Source: a virus
Length of the DNA stretch: 27,737 nucleotides
Virus record (IMG/VR): IMGVR_UViG_3300021197_001133
Location: 1-27,737 of that record
Reading direction: 5' to 3' (one strand)
Under the pieces are notes generated by a model. That model made no database searches and was not told where the DNA came from. It saw only the letters and a program-made list of their open reading frames with translations. A program made the position numbers and the translations under genes. Positions 15,800-24,723 of the stretch are shown here, in pieces (positions within the stretch are counted from its first letter, which is position 1; every line of letters starts with the position of its first letter).

Positions 15800-16684
15800 A
15801 TGAGTCGCAACGAAAATAGAACAGGTTTTCCTGAAGATTTTACTCCCCAAGACGATACACCAACTCCTGCTGTTGCTGCAACGGTAGGCGCTGGTGTGCC
15901 TGGTCCACAACCAACATTTGCATGGTCAGTGCCAACTGAGTTTGTAGCATTGCCAAGTGGTGGACGCTTTTACCCACAAAACCATCCCCTTCATAATAAG
16001 ACCTCGGTAGAGATCCGATATATGACTGCTAAGGAAGAAGACATTCTTACTTCCCGTGCTTTGCTTAAAGAGGGTGTGGCTCTTGACAGAATGTTACAGA
16101 GTTTGATTATCGAAGAGGGTGTCCGTATCGACACCTTACTCATTGGTGACAAGAACGCTCTTTTAGTAGCAGCAAGAAGAACAGGATACGGAGCGGATTA
16201 CACTACATCAGTGACTTGCCCATCTTGCGGCAACACAGATGAGTTTGAATTTGACATTACAGACCCTTCAGTAACTGAGTACGAACAGAACATTGAAAAG
16301 AACGCTGTTGTCCTCACAGATGAAGGGAACCTATTAATAACTTTACCAATGACAAACGCAGTCGTTGAGTGTAAGATGTTAACAGGCGCTGATGAGATGA
16401 GACTATACAAAGAATCAGAGCGCAAGGCTAAGAGAAAACAAGCCACAGGCACTATGACAGATATGTTCAGAAGCTACATTGTTAGCGTTAACGGTCAGGA
16501 GTCACCAATAGTCGTTGAATCCTTCATTCAGGCACTTCCAGCAAGAGATGGTCGAATCCTTCGAAACACCTATTCAGCTTGCGTGCCCAACATCGACTTG
16601 ACACAAGAGTTTGATTGCACTAGTTGCGGTCATACAGCGGACATGGAGGTTCCGCTTTCTGCGGACTTTTTTTGGCCTAAGTGA
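15800..16684 (+). CDS. 26: gp26-family baseplate hub / tail assembly protein
   Basis: 294-aa member of the T4_baseplate family (PF12322 by recollection, T4 gp26). A Pro/Ala-rich N-terminus (1-40) is followed by 'VALPSGGRFYPQNHPLHNKT' (49-68), 'MTAKEEDILTSRALLK' (75-90) and 'GDKNALLVAARRTGYG' (116-131). Two CxxC pairs, CPSC (140-143) and CTSC (273-276), suggest a bound zinc. In T4, gp26 is required for baseplate hub assembly. The gene sits between tube and tape-measure-like genes, where other tailed phages encode the tail-assembly chaperone with a programmed frameshift. The final codons run through seven Ts (16667-16673), and a +1 (or -2) shift there would enter the next ORF. Confidence 0.9.
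   Translation: MSRNENRTGFPEDFTPQDDTPTPAVAATVGAGVPGPQPTFAWSVPTEFVALPSGGRFYPQNHPLHNKTSVEIRYMTAKEEDILTSRALLKEGVALDRMLQSLIIEEGVRIDTLLIGDKNALLVAARRTGYGADYTTSVTCPSCGNTDEFEFDITDPSVTEYEQNIEKNAVVLTDEGNLLITLPMTNAVVECKMLTGADEMRLYKESERKAKRKQATGTMTDMFRSYIVSVNGQESPIVVESFIQALPARDGRILRNTYSACVPNIDLTQEFDCTSCGHTADMEVPLSADFFWPK
16667..16673 (+). promoter_or_regulatory. Candidate programmed frameshift site (T7 run)
   Basis: Seven Ts, read TTT TTT TGG in the gp26 frame, four codons before the gp26 stop. Slipping +1 (UUU to the overlapping UUU) or -2 places the ribosome in the frame of the ORF that runs to 16886, joining ...ADFF to GLSDQYIES... The downstream frame has no ATG, GTG or TTG between the site and the conserved part of that ORF, so a shift is the simplest way to translate it. 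Confidence 0.6.
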
Positions 16685-16886
16685 TCAATACATAGAGAGC
16701 GTTTACGAGCAGATATTCCAACTTAAATATTATGGAGGTTGGAGTTTCTTTGAGTCGTATAACCTTCCTGTCAGCGTTAGAGTCTGGTTCCTGAACCGCT
16801 TAGCGGAACAAAAAAACCAAGAACAAGAAGCGCAATCTAAAACATTAACCAGTTCAAGTGGTCGAGGCAAGAGGTATACTCCGTAA
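16674..16886 (+). CDS. Frameshift extension of gp26 (70 aa)
   Basis: Open frame that continues gp26 in the +1 frame after the T run. It encodes 'GLSDQYIESVYEQIFQLKYY' followed by 'GGWSFFESYNLPVSVRVWFL' and a Gln/Glu/Ser-rich basic tail. Aromatic-rich 'YYGGWSFFESYNLP' followed by an Arg/Trp/Leu helix recalls the short second domains of tail-assembly chaperone pairs. The only in-frame initiator is a TTG at 16611 inside gp26 with a poor SD, which would add about 20 unrelated residues. With frameshifting the long product would be about 361 aa. Lack of a local start, the position before the tape-measure-like gene and the slippery run are seen directly; the chaperone function is inferred. Confidence 0.7.
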   Translation, partial: GLSDQYIESVYEQIFQLKYYGGWSFFESYNLPVSVRVWFLNRLAEQKNQEQEAQSKTLTSSSGRGKRYTP

Positions 16887-16937
16887 GAAATAGTTTACCA
16901 AACTACTTAATAAGCGTAGTACTAAGGGGGAAATCCT

Positions 16938-17267
16938 GTGCAAATCGATTTTGAAAATGATGTTTTAGATCTTACCAAGCTTCGAGGTAACCAACTCAAT
17001 GAGAATATTCTCCACGTCTTTGCAGCGTGGATTGAGTATCTCTTATCTAAAATGTTCAAAGGCAGACGAGTTCCTGTACGAGTTAAAGGGAACAGAATAG
17101 AAGTAGAAAGATTTACCGATGCCTTGGTAAACGAGAAGAAGTACCTTGACTTCATTAAGAAATATGGTCTAGATGATCCGATGACTTACAAGCAGAAAGC
17201 TAAACTTCAGCTTGCTATCAAAAGATTCGAGACCGAAGCCGGTATCAACTGGCCCATCAAAGGGTAG
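16938..17267 (+). CDS. Unrecognised 109-aa tail-module protein
   Basis: Starts at GTG with the strong SD AAGGGGG (16924-16930). The protein is soluble and helical: 'NENILHVFAAWIEYLLSKMF' (about 21-40), a basic strand pair 'VRVKGNRIEVERFTDALV' (47-64), then 'NEKKYLDFIKKYGLDDPMTY' and 'KAKLQLAIKRFETEAGINWP'. I believe similar proteins occur next to tape-measure genes in related phages, but I can name no function. It lies between the gp26 frameshift ORF and the tape-measure-like gene, with a 9-nt gap to the latter, so a tail-assembly role is likely. Confidence 0.8.
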   Translation: MQIDFENDVLDLTKLRGNQLNENILHVFAAWIEYLLSKMFKGRRVPVRVKGNRIEVERFTDALVNEKKYLDFIKKYGLDDPMTYKQKAKLQLAIKRFETEAGINWPIKG

Positions 17268-17276
17268 GGCTAGGTC

Positions 17277-19211
17277 ATGGCAAATGAAGGCTTAAAAGAA
17301 CAGTTAGACCTGCTGAAGCAGCAAAATGCGGTGATCAAAAAGCAAACTCGACTCGTTGAAGATCTTGATAAAATCAAGGAGAAGACCCCCCAGCAGCAAG
17401 CCGACTATGATGAGGCTGTAAAAAATCTTAGAGAGTTTCAAGATGAGTTGGAGGAGACAACTAAGAAGGTAGAGAAAAACAAAAAAGCCATATCTAATTA
17501 CAACTCGGCTTTAGATGAAACAGCCAGCACAGTAGGAAACCTAGTTCCAGGCATCGGTAAAGTCACTTCTGCGTTCAAAAAGAACGAAGAAGGTATAATC
17601 GATATTACAAAGGCTGCTGACTCGTTTATTGCAGGTATGTTCTCTATGATGAAGACCATCGAAGAGACCAATGTAGCGCTGGCAAAACAAACAGGCTTTG
17701 CCACGGCTTTACAGCAAGATGTTTTAGATTTGGCCAACAGCCATGACGGCTTGTACTTATCAATGTCAGAGAGTAAAGAAGTTGTAGGATCACTATCTAC
17801 AGGATTCAAGATGTACAATGCCCAAAGCAAACAGACTCGTGGAGAGATAAACGATCTTGCCGGTCGATTTAAAGTCCTTGGGGTTGATACGAATACCTTT
17901 GCAACCGTACTTGACCAATTGAACGAGGGCTTTGGTCTAACGGGTGCTGGCGCTCTTGCTGCTGCCGCAGAACTAGAAAACCTAGCCATCAGAACAGGTT
18001 CTCCCCTATCCTCTGTTGTAAATGACTTCCAAGATCTTGGCCCACAGATGTCTCGATTCGGGTCAGATGGTGTTCGTGTCTTTACAAGGTTGAATGAACA
18101 AGCTAGAACACTAGGCTTGACAACACGCCAGGCTTTTGATCTTTCGGAATTATTTGATACCTTTGAGAGTTCTGCTGATGTTGCTGGGAAGCTTAACGCC
18201 CAGCTAGGTTTGCAGCTTAATTCTGTTGAACTTATGGCAGCCTCGTCTGAAGATAGACTTAAGATTCTGCGTGCAGAGTTTGATATGGAAGGCATGAGGT
18301 TTGATCAAATGGGTCGTCGTCAAAGACAAATGATCGCTGAGATCTTACAGACGGATGTTTTGACCGCAGAGAAGCTACTCGGCGACCCAATGGCAATGCG
18401 TGAGTTCCAAAAGGAACAAGAAAATAATGCAGAGAGAGTGCAAAAGTTCACAACAGCTATGGATAAGTTCAAAGCTGTCGCTGAGCAGTTGTTTATAAAT
18501 CTTGCACCGGTTATGACTAGTATTTTATCTGTGTTTAACTCGATCGCCGAGGTTCTCAACACTGTCATGTCTAGCGGTCTTGGGATGATAATCAGTAAAA
18601 TGATGATGTTTGGCGCTATTATTATAAAAGTAGCCGGCTATATGAAAGGGTTTTTTGCTCCTCTTGGGTACGGTCTCAAAATTATATCAATGGCGCTGGG
18701 AACAGTTCTTTCTGTTTTCCTCTTAATAAAGGACCTTGCCCAGTCGTTTGGTCTCTTTACGGACAGCAAAGGTCAAAGTGATGCCCAAGCCCGATTAACC
18801 GGCGGTCTGGGCGGCGCTGCGATCGGTGGTGCTGGCGGCGCTGTCTTTGCCGGTCTCGGTGCAATCCCCGGCGCAGCGCTTGGCTACTCTATCGGAAGAG
18901 AGGTGCCCTCAGCCATCGCCGGCGACCTTAATGGAAGACCGGGAGCGGTTCGTTCTGTCACTTCTATGAACGGTCAAACTTACAATATCAGTCCAGAAGA
19001 TGGCATCAAAGTTTCTCCAAGGGTCGGGGGACTAGAAAATATGGATCAGACGACAGGCAAACTCGACAAGGTCGTCAATATCCTTGAAAAGATATACAGT
19101 AAAGATCAGAACACGTACCTAGATGGAACTCTAATGTCGAAGAAGCTTGGTAGCAACCCAACGATGCAAGAAAGAGTCCTTGCCGGTACTACTCCTGCTC
19201 GTATGGCATAA
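17277..19211 (+). CDS. Tape-measure-like tail protein (gp29 position)
   Basis: 644-aa protein with the composition expected of a tail tape measure: an N-terminal Lys/Glu/Gln coiled coil (1-75), a long mainly helical body, a hydrophobic region (about 430-490, including 'GMIISKMMMFGAIIIKVAGY' and 'LGTVLSVFLLIKDL') able to insert in a membrane, a Gly/Ala-rich segment (about 505-545) and a C-terminal part that may contact the hub ('NISPEDGIKVSPRVGG'). Tape measures set tail length and are ejected first during infection. T4 gp29 is 590 aa. No lytic domain is evident. The gene starts 9 nt after the previous stop and follows the gp26/frameshift pair, the normal order. Confidence 0.78.
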   Translation: MANEGLKEQLDLLKQQNAVIKKQTRLVEDLDKIKEKTPQQQADYDEAVKNLREFQDELEETTKKVEKNKKAISNYNSALDETASTVGNLVPGIGKVTSAFKKNEEGIIDITKAADSFIAGMFSMMKTIEETNVALAKQTGFATALQQDVLDLANSHDGLYLSMSESKEVVGSLSTGFKMYNAQSKQTRGEINDLAGRFKVLGVDTNTFATVLDQLNEGFGLTGAGALAAAAELENLAIRTGSPLSSVVNDFQDLGPQMSRFGSDGVRVFTRLNEQARTLGLTTRQAFDLSELFDTFESSADVAGKLNAQLGLQLNSVELMAASSEDRLKILRAEFDMEGMRFDQMGRRQRQMIAEILQTDVLTAEKLLGDPMAMREFQKEQENNAERVQKFTTAMDKFKAVAEQLFINLAPVMTSILSVFNSIAEVLNTVMSSGLGMIISKMMMFGAIIIKVAGYMKGFFAPLGYGLKIISMALGTVLSVFLLIKDLAQSFGLFTDSKGQSDAQARLTGGLGGAAIGGAGGAVFAGLGAIPGAALGYSIGREVPSAIAGDLNGRPGAVRSVTSMNGQTYNISPEDGIKVSPRVGGLENMDQTTGKLDKVVNILEKIYSKDQNTYLDGTLMSKKLGSNPTMQERVLAGTTPARMA

Positions 19212-19225
19212 TGGAAAACTAAGAT

Positions 19226-20170
19226 ATGGTAAAGAACGATTTTTATTCACAAGGTTCCAGACAACAGTTCAAGGTTCAAGGTCAAGATTTAACTATAAAG
19301 CATGTGCCTAGTGACGTTGGTGTAAAGTTTCCAGCCTTCTTGGATTTATTCAGTGACAACTTCAGTTCTACGTGGAACGCTGAAGATGTTTATGGACGTA
19401 TGGATCCTATCGCTACATTTATGAACACGAGACGATCTATTTCAGTAGCTTGGTGGGTTCCTGCTGACTCTTTCGAGCAGGCAGAGATAAACTTAGCTAA
19501 AGTAAACAAGCTTATGACTTTCTTGTATCCCTTATATGACGGGAAGTCTAATGGCGGAGCCACTGTTATTAATCAAGGACCCCTTATGAGAGTCAGTTTT
19601 GGCAATCTTATTAGAAATGCAAATACAGGCAGAGGTCTGCTCGGCTACGTCAACGGGTTTACGTTTGATCCATCTTTAGAATACGGGATGTTTAATCGTC
19701 GTGTATCTAATCGTAAAGACGGAAAAGACCCACAGATGAATGAATATTATCCCAAAACCTACAGGCTGAACTTTGAGCTTACTGTTTTACACGAGCACGA
19801 ACTTGGCTGGAGAAAGACTGGTACTGGTTATTCCTTTAATGGAAACAAGAATGACAAAGTGGACGAGGGATCTTATCCATACTACACCAAGAGGACGGAT
19901 CCAGACCGAGTAGCTTCTAGTGGCGGCAAGTCCTCATCCGGCGGAAAAACGATAAAGAAACAGCCTGTAAAAAGCAAACAGCCTGCGACCACAAAATCAA
20001 CAGATGAGGCTCTACCACCCCTGAAACCGTTGCCTGGTCAAGAACCCTTGACTCCAGCCCTCGTCCCCTTGACTCAGACTGCTCGGCGAGACCCTAACTC
20101 AGTCAATGCAACGACGAACGGCGCTGGCTTCGCTATAAATGGACCATTTGCCGTGAGAAAGGAAAGGTAA
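19226..20170 (+). CDS. Baseplate / tube-initiator-like protein (gp48/gp54-like, tentative)
   Basis: 314-aa protein with a folded N-terminal 215 residues and a Ser/Lys/Pro/Thr-rich disordered C-terminus (about 225-314). Features include 'VQGQDLTIKHVPSDVGVKFP' (18-37), 'STWNAEDVYGRMDPIATFMN' (50-69), 'RVSFGNLIRNANTGRGLLGY' and 'LTVLHEHELGW' (about 186-196). The combination of a tube-like beta domain and its position after the tape measure suggests the tube cap that nucleates tail-tube growth, as gp54 and gp48 do in T4, but I cannot confirm it. Start ATG 14 nt after the preceding stop. The next gene follows after 3 nt. Confidence 0.55.
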   Translation: MVKNDFYSQGSRQQFKVQGQDLTIKHVPSDVGVKFPAFLDLFSDNFSSTWNAEDVYGRMDPIATFMNTRRSISVAWWVPADSFEQAEINLAKVNKLMTFLYPLYDGKSNGGATVINQGPLMRVSFGNLIRNANTGRGLLGYVNGFTFDPSLEYGMFNRRVSNRKDGKDPQMNEYYPKTYRLNFELTVLHEHELGWRKTGTGYSFNGNKNDKVDEGSYPYYTKRTDPDRVASSGGKSSSGGKTIKKQPVKSKQPATTKSTDEALPPLKPLPGQEPLTPALVPLTQTARRDPNSVNATTNGAGFAINGPFAVRKER

Positions 20171-20173
20171 GCG

Positions 20174-20512
20174 ATGGCATACTCAAGATACGGGAAAACA
20201 GATATATTCCTAAATAAAGACAAGAACTACAAGAATGTCTTCTTTAGGCGTAGAGGTATAGAAGAAACCTACCAATACGAGTTTCCTAGGCTATCCTACC
20301 CTACAAATGATTTTATAGCGAGTCTTACTAACACTCCACAAGTATGGAGAGCCACAGATAAGCTTTATAATGTAGCGAACGAAGCATATGGATCCCCAGA
20401 ATATTGGTGGGTGATTGCTTGGTATAACAAGAAAGCTTCAGAAGCCGAGTTCAAAGTCGGAGAGATTTACTACATTCCACAGCCACTTGCTGATGTGTTA
20501 GGGTTCTTCTAA
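20174..20512 (+). CDS. 53: LysM-like baseplate protein, gp53-like
   Basis: 112-aa protein with an N-terminal strand-rich arm and a C-terminal LysM-like domain: 'WRATDKLYNVANEAYGSPEY' (about 58-77), 'WWVIAWYNKKAS' (78-89) and 'FKVGEIYYIPQPLADVL' (94-110). This arrangement (W-x(3)-D-x-L-x(3)-A-x(3)-Y-G-x-P-x-Y-W-W-x-I-x-x-x-N ... G-x-x-x-x-I-P) is that of phage LysM-type baseplate proteins, which include T4 wedge protein gp53 (196 aa). Shorter than gp53, it may correspond to the domain alone. It ends in a TAATG overlap with the large hub-like gene. Confidence 0.65.
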   Translation: MAYSRYGKTDIFLNKDKNYKNVFFRRRGIEETYQYEFPRLSYPTNDFIASLTNTPQVWRATDKLYNVANEAYGSPEYWWVIAWYNKKASEAEFKVGEIYYIPQPLADVLGFF

Positions 20513-23205
20513 TGGCTGAGAACGACAATAACAAGTGGGAGGGAGTAAGGGTCCCTGATCTCATCTTGGACGACGCCGAGAAGGAACTCGGTCTTCGACG
20601 AGAACCAACGGTCGCCGAGCAAGTCGCCATGGCAGTGAGAGGTCAAAAAAGAAGGGATGAGTTAAATAAAGCAATTACCATAACTGGTCAAGAAGTGCTT
20701 ATGCAAAATCTAAAGGAGATCCACACTGGAGCTTCTCCTATCTATAAGCAATCTAATGAGACTCTTTCGCCCGATAAATTAAAAGCAGCTAAAGAGCGAA
20801 ATAAGTATGTTTTGCCTTGTGTCGAGATGTCCCCTGAGAGTATTATTGCAAAACTAACTGATCCTACTAGCATGAAGCCTTTTCATAATGCGACCCCTGC
20901 ACAACTGGGATCGCTCCAGCCCACGTTAAGGTTCTTTATTGTGAGTAACGAAGACGTTGAAGTAACCAAAGACGGGAAAAAGACAAAGGAAAAGAGACAA
21001 AAACAAGAAGAAGTACGCTTCAGTGACTATACAGACATAGACCGCATAGTAAAGCTTGCCAACGCTCGTGCCTCCAATAGTGTGGACAACACCCTTAAAC
21101 GTGGAGGATCAGAGGCAGGCATCCGATCATTTAATTGGAAATACCACAATAAACACGAAGGCGACAAGATTATTCAAGCAGACTTGGAGTTGTATTTTGG
21201 GACTCTTTCAGAGCTTGTCAATCTAAACTATTTGACTTTCCTCTTTACAAATGGAAGAAAATCATCCATCGCCCCGAAGATCAATAAACAAGGCTACAGT
21301 AAAGCTGATAGAATGAAAGACCTGAAGGAAAGCAATGACAAACTAAAGAAAGCATTGCTCCCAGGAACAAATCTTAAAAGCATAGAGGTGGACGACAAAG
21401 TAAGTAACGATTTCCGACAACTAAAGGTCGTTGTCGGCTGGGCTGTCCCACAAGGAAATCCTGGTGGCTTGGCTCGCATCTATGGACCGAACTGGAAAAA
21501 GTTCTTGGAAGCCGTGAAGTCTACTCAAAGAGTCATATTATTGAATCTTACAAACTACGATGTGAATTTCACACAAGAGGGACCCACGACACTAAAGTTG
21601 GAGTATGTAGGGTCATCAGATAACTATCTTGGCTCGGCACAATCTGATATCCTTGGGCAAAATAACTTCACCAAGGGAAACTTAAACCAGCAACAAGTGA
21701 TGGTATCACTAGATGGTGTTGATTCAAACAAGCTATTCAAGGATGGTTATCTAAAGTACCAAGTGGACAATTTCGATGGAGCCGGATTAGGGACCGTATT
21801 TGTTCGTCTTGACAGGCTGAATAGAGAACACGAGTATCTTGCGGGAGACAAAGATCTCCGCCGATTACAAACGGATGGCTCAAAGCCATCTTCTGCTCAA
21901 ATCAAGGAGCTTGAGACCATAGACGAACAAATGAATCTTGTAGAGACTGTTTATAAACGAGCCCAGAAGGGCTTGCGTGTTAAGCGATACTCTTCCTTGA
22001 TAAACAACCTTATCGGCGGGACCGGTAATACTAGTAGAATTTATATGAGCACCGCAGCTAGAGATGGCTCCGGCGGGATACAGTTTAAGCTCGGTGGCAA
22101 CATTACAGGGCAGTCAGGCGCAACCGCCGCTGCATCGGCTCGGAACAGATTAAATGAACTCGCAAAACTTGGAAAAGAGGAGAGAAAGAAGTTCCTTGAA
22201 AGTAATGCTCTCTCTCCCGAGTTTACATTTACGAGAGGTTTGAATGTAAAAGTAGGTGAAGAAGAAACAGATAGAAAGTTCGTAAAGATACCATTCGTGT
22301 TCCTGGGCGACATCATCTTAGCTGCAATGGAAAACGCAGATATGAGAGATGATATAAAATTCATCTTAGGTACATATTGCCCAAAGAAGCTTGGTGTGCC
22401 AGGGTTTGAAAATGATAACTCGAACTATCCCCTCTATGATATCCCGATAGCACTAGACTATCTGACTCAGTTTATTTACGATAATATCATCTCTAGGGAG
22501 ATTGATGAATATCCTTTTCGACAATTTATTGACACTCTTTTGTCAGTAGTTTCTAGATTGTTAAACAATCTTTCTTCGTACCGTTTTCGTATCAGTTTTG
22601 ATTACACTCTCTATATGACAGAGAACGAGGTCAAGGCTAGCGAAGCTAGCAGTGCGGGCAAGGATTACCTTATCACGAAAGAGCGCCTAAACAATATAAG
22701 GCGGGACGATCTGAAGAATGAGATCCTTGTAGATAATAGAAAAGTTAATAGCTATTACATTGTTTTTGCGAGACAGACGAACGACGAATACCGAGGCAAC
22801 AGAGATGAGGATGAGAAGCGAGGCATTTATCACTACACACTCGGCGCAGACCGTGGCATCGCCAAAAACTTTAACTTTGCTAAACAGGATGTACCACAGT
22901 TTAAGGCTTTGAACATTGAAGCTATATATTCTGGTCCCAACGCCGCAAACTTCGCCCAAGCACTGATATTACCTCAGAATGTTTCTATTGAGATGTTCGG
23001 CAACTCGATACATAAGAACGGCGACATGATTTATGTAGACAGTCGTGCTTCCTTGGGCGAGTTCGCAAACCAGATTCTCGCTCTTGGTGGCTACTATAGG
23101 GTCGTGCGCTCACAAAACAGTATTTCTAGTAGAGGTTTTACAACAACAGTCGATGCGGTTTTCCAACACAGGACAAACAGCAAACTAAATACTCTAGGTA
23201 GCTAA
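20512..23205 (+). CDS. Large hub-like baseplate protein (897 aa)
   Basis: 897 aa. No full-length family is recognised. The N-terminus (1-90) is charged and helical. Around 100-360 are beta-rich sections with 'VEMSPESIIAKLTDP', 'LQPTLRFFIVSNEDV' and 'ILLNLTNYDVNFTQEGPTTL', which look like repeated tube/hub domains. The last 60 residues ('DMIYVDSRASLGEFANQIL', then 'LGGYYRVVRSQNSISSRGFT') follow the pattern of hub proteins of the gp27/gpD kind, whose final barrel ends with G-G-Y-Y-x-V-x-x-x-x-x-x-I then T-T-x-x-x-x-x-x. I infer a baseplate hub or central baseplate role. Start couples to gp53-like by TAATG, and its stop abuts the next ATG. Confidence 0.55.
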   Translation: MAENDNNKWEGVRVPDLILDDAEKELGLRREPTVAEQVAMAVRGQKRRDELNKAITITGQEVLMQNLKEIHTGASPIYKQSNETLSPDKLKAAKERNKYVLPCVEMSPESIIAKLTDPTSMKPFHNATPAQLGSLQPTLRFFIVSNEDVEVTKDGKKTKEKRQKQEEVRFSDYTDIDRIVKLANARASNSVDNTLKRGGSEAGIRSFNWKYHNKHEGDKIIQADLELYFGTLSELVNLNYLTFLFTNGRKSSIAPKINKQGYSKADRMKDLKESNDKLKKALLPGTNLKSIEVDDKVSNDFRQLKVVVGWAVPQGNPGGLARIYGPNWKKFLEAVKSTQRVILLNLTNYDVNFTQEGPTTLKLEYVGSSDNYLGSAQSDILGQNNFTKGNLNQQQVMVSLDGVDSNKLFKDGYLKYQVDNFDGAGLGTVFVRLDRLNREHEYLAGDKDLRRLQTDGSKPSSAQIKELETIDEQMNLVETVYKRAQKGLRVKRYSSLINNLIGGTGNTSRIYMSTAARDGSGGIQFKLGGNITGQSGATAAASARNRLNELAKLGKEERKKFLESNALSPEFTFTRGLNVKVGEEETDRKFVKIPFVFLGDIILAAMENADMRDDIKFILGTYCPKKLGVPGFENDNSNYPLYDIPIALDYLTQFIYDNIISREIDEYPFRQFIDTLLSVVSRLLNNLSSYRFRISFDYTLYMTENEVKASEASSAGKDYLITKERLNNIRRDDLKNEILVDNRKVNSYYIVFARQTNDEYRGNRDEDEKRGIYHYTLGADRGIAKNFNFAKQDVPQFKALNIEAIYSGPNAANFAQALILPQNVSIEMFGNSIHKNGDMIYVDSRASLGEFANQILALGGYYRVVRSQNSISSRGFTTTVDAVFQHRTNSKLNTLGS

Positions 23206-24723
23206 ATGGCAGATCAGTATAAACCATCTCCAAGCGAGAATCCAGAATCTTATTCATATGGGGAAAACGACCTTAGTGCGGCAGGTATACATACCGAGCG
23301 GCTTATCTATAGGAATCTTATCTTCCCGCAAGGTTTGATCACAAACTCTGTCAGCACTTGGTCTACTGAGCGATTTTATGGTATCGTAAACACAAAAGGA
23401 AATACGGTAATACCTGATCAGAAGTTTCTAAAACCACTGTACTTCACAGATAACGAAAGCCAATTTGCATTGAACTTTGTAGCTGACGCTTGGTACGACT
23501 TGTCTAAAAAACTTAGAGAGCTAGCAGACCAAAACATAATATTCAGGAACAGTCCTTGGACTGAACCAACAATTGTGAAAGCATGGAATCCTGCTACTTT
23601 AGAATATGATGAATATATGAGAGATGTAGTCTATCGATACTTCATCGAAAGCTTTCTACCTTTGGGGAACAAAGAGAGAAGAATAAAAAACATTGACAAC
23701 TTCTTATCTGTGTTCGACGAGTACATAGACTTAGCAGTTTCACTAGTGGGACCAACAACATTCAGTGGATACATAGAGGGAGTAAGTTTATCTCCTTTGA
23801 TGTCTGGGTTGATGGTCGAGATCGCTGCTGAGCAATACTCTGACGACTTCACAAAGTCTTATGAGTTCTTAGATCAGAACTTTGAACTTGTTTCTAATAT
23901 CGTAGCACAGTACGGATTCTCTATTGATAGAAATATCCCGTGGAGGCTAGTGGCAGATCTTAGGAATCCAGCTATGCAAGAATACATGTATGGCGTTCCA
24001 ATCGAGGAGTTTGAAGACCTTTATCCTGATCCTTTGCCATGCGACCCTACACTTGAAAATCAGGAGTTAGCTCCAATGGCTTTTGGTTATTCTCAAATTC
24101 CAGGGATGGAGAGTGTAAAACGCCGCATAGCTATACATTTTGATGAAAATGGAGCCCCTAAGCCAGGCTACCAGGAATATCAACCAGCCAAAGACGCCTC
24201 CTCTCAAGAGGAGGTGTTCGAGACATTATTTGAAGCCTCTTATACCGAGACCTGGAACAACGACGCTGAACTTCTAGAGAAATACATTCTTGGCTTCTAT
24301 AATACTTACATCCTTACTGCTCCGACAGTCAGTGTGAGAAAAGAGTATGTGCAAGTCGATTGTGTTCCCAAGACAGAAGTGATAGAAAGAAGCCAGATTT
24401 CTGAGGAAGAATATAAAGCTCACTTTGGAGAACGATGGAAACTAAAAACATTTTACCTCTCTAGACTAACAGAGCGTGACCCTACTCGATCATCGAGAAT
24501 AAGAAGAAGAGAGGTTCAACAGATAATGAATGTCTACAATCTCAGTTCAGAGAACCGATATATGAGGGCATTAAGATTCGCCCAAGAGGAATATATTGGA
24601 CCATACGACACTGATCCATTAACATTGAGGACAGTAGGGGATATAATTGGATCTAGCGAGGAAGAAAATGATATTCCAAACACTAGACGACAAGACCGAG
24701 TGCGTCGGAATCTATACACATAA
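23206..24723 (+). CDS. Unrecognised 505-aa virion/baseplate-region protein
   Basis: No family recognised. Soluble, rich in Tyr, Asp, Glu and Asn, with several aromatic-rich helical stretches ('FALNFVADAWYDLSKKL', 'IKNIDNFLSVFDEYIDL', 'QYSDDFTKSYEFLDQNFEL'), no membrane segment and a basic disordered end ('NTRRQDRVRRNLYT'). Its ATG immediately follows the stop of the hub-like gene with AGGTAG upstream, so it belongs to the same transcript and probably to the baseplate. The last 56 nt contain the start of the DNA polymerase gene in another frame. Confidence 0.8.
   Translation: MADQYKPSPSENPESYSYGENDLSAAGIHTERLIYRNLIFPQGLITNSVSTWSTERFYGIVNTKGNTVIPDQKFLKPLYFTDNESQFALNFVADAWYDLSKKLRELADQNIIFRNSPWTEPTIVKAWNPATLEYDEYMRDVVYRYFIESFLPLGNKERRIKNIDNFLSVFDEYIDLAVSLVGPTTFSGYIEGVSLSPLMSGLMVEIAAEQYSDDFTKSYEFLDQNFELVSNIVAQYGFSIDRNIPWRLVADLRNPAMQEYMYGVPIEEFEDLYPDPLPCDPTLENQELAPMAFGYSQIPGMESVKRRIAIHFDENGAPKPGYQEYQPAKDASSQEEVFETLFEASYTETWNNDAELLEKYILGFYNTYILTAPTVSVRKEYVQVDCVPKTEVIERSQISEEEYKAHFGERWKLKTFYLSRLTERDPTRSSRIRRREVQQIMNVYNLSSENRYMRALRFAQEEYIGPYDTDPLTLRTVGDIIGSSEEENDIPNTRRQDRVRRNLYT

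Noticed and set aside
16611-16673. Independent TTG start for the ORF after gp26
   Set aside because: The SD is poor, and the residues added before the T run are only the out-of-frame reading of gp26's conserved CTSC zinc region. The frameshift explanation is preferred, though not proven.
16891-16905. TAGTTT/AAACTA hairpin as a terminator after the gp26 frameshift ORF
   Set aside because: The stem is 6 bp and AT-rich with a 3-nt loop and no T-run, in the middle of a tail operon that must be read through.
17498-18295. 265-codon open frame on the minus strand across the tape-measure-like gene
   Set aside because: It lies wholly opposite a well-supported gene, has Ser-rich composition typical of antisense translation, and has no ribosome site or independent context. 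All other minus-strand frames in the window are similar shadows.
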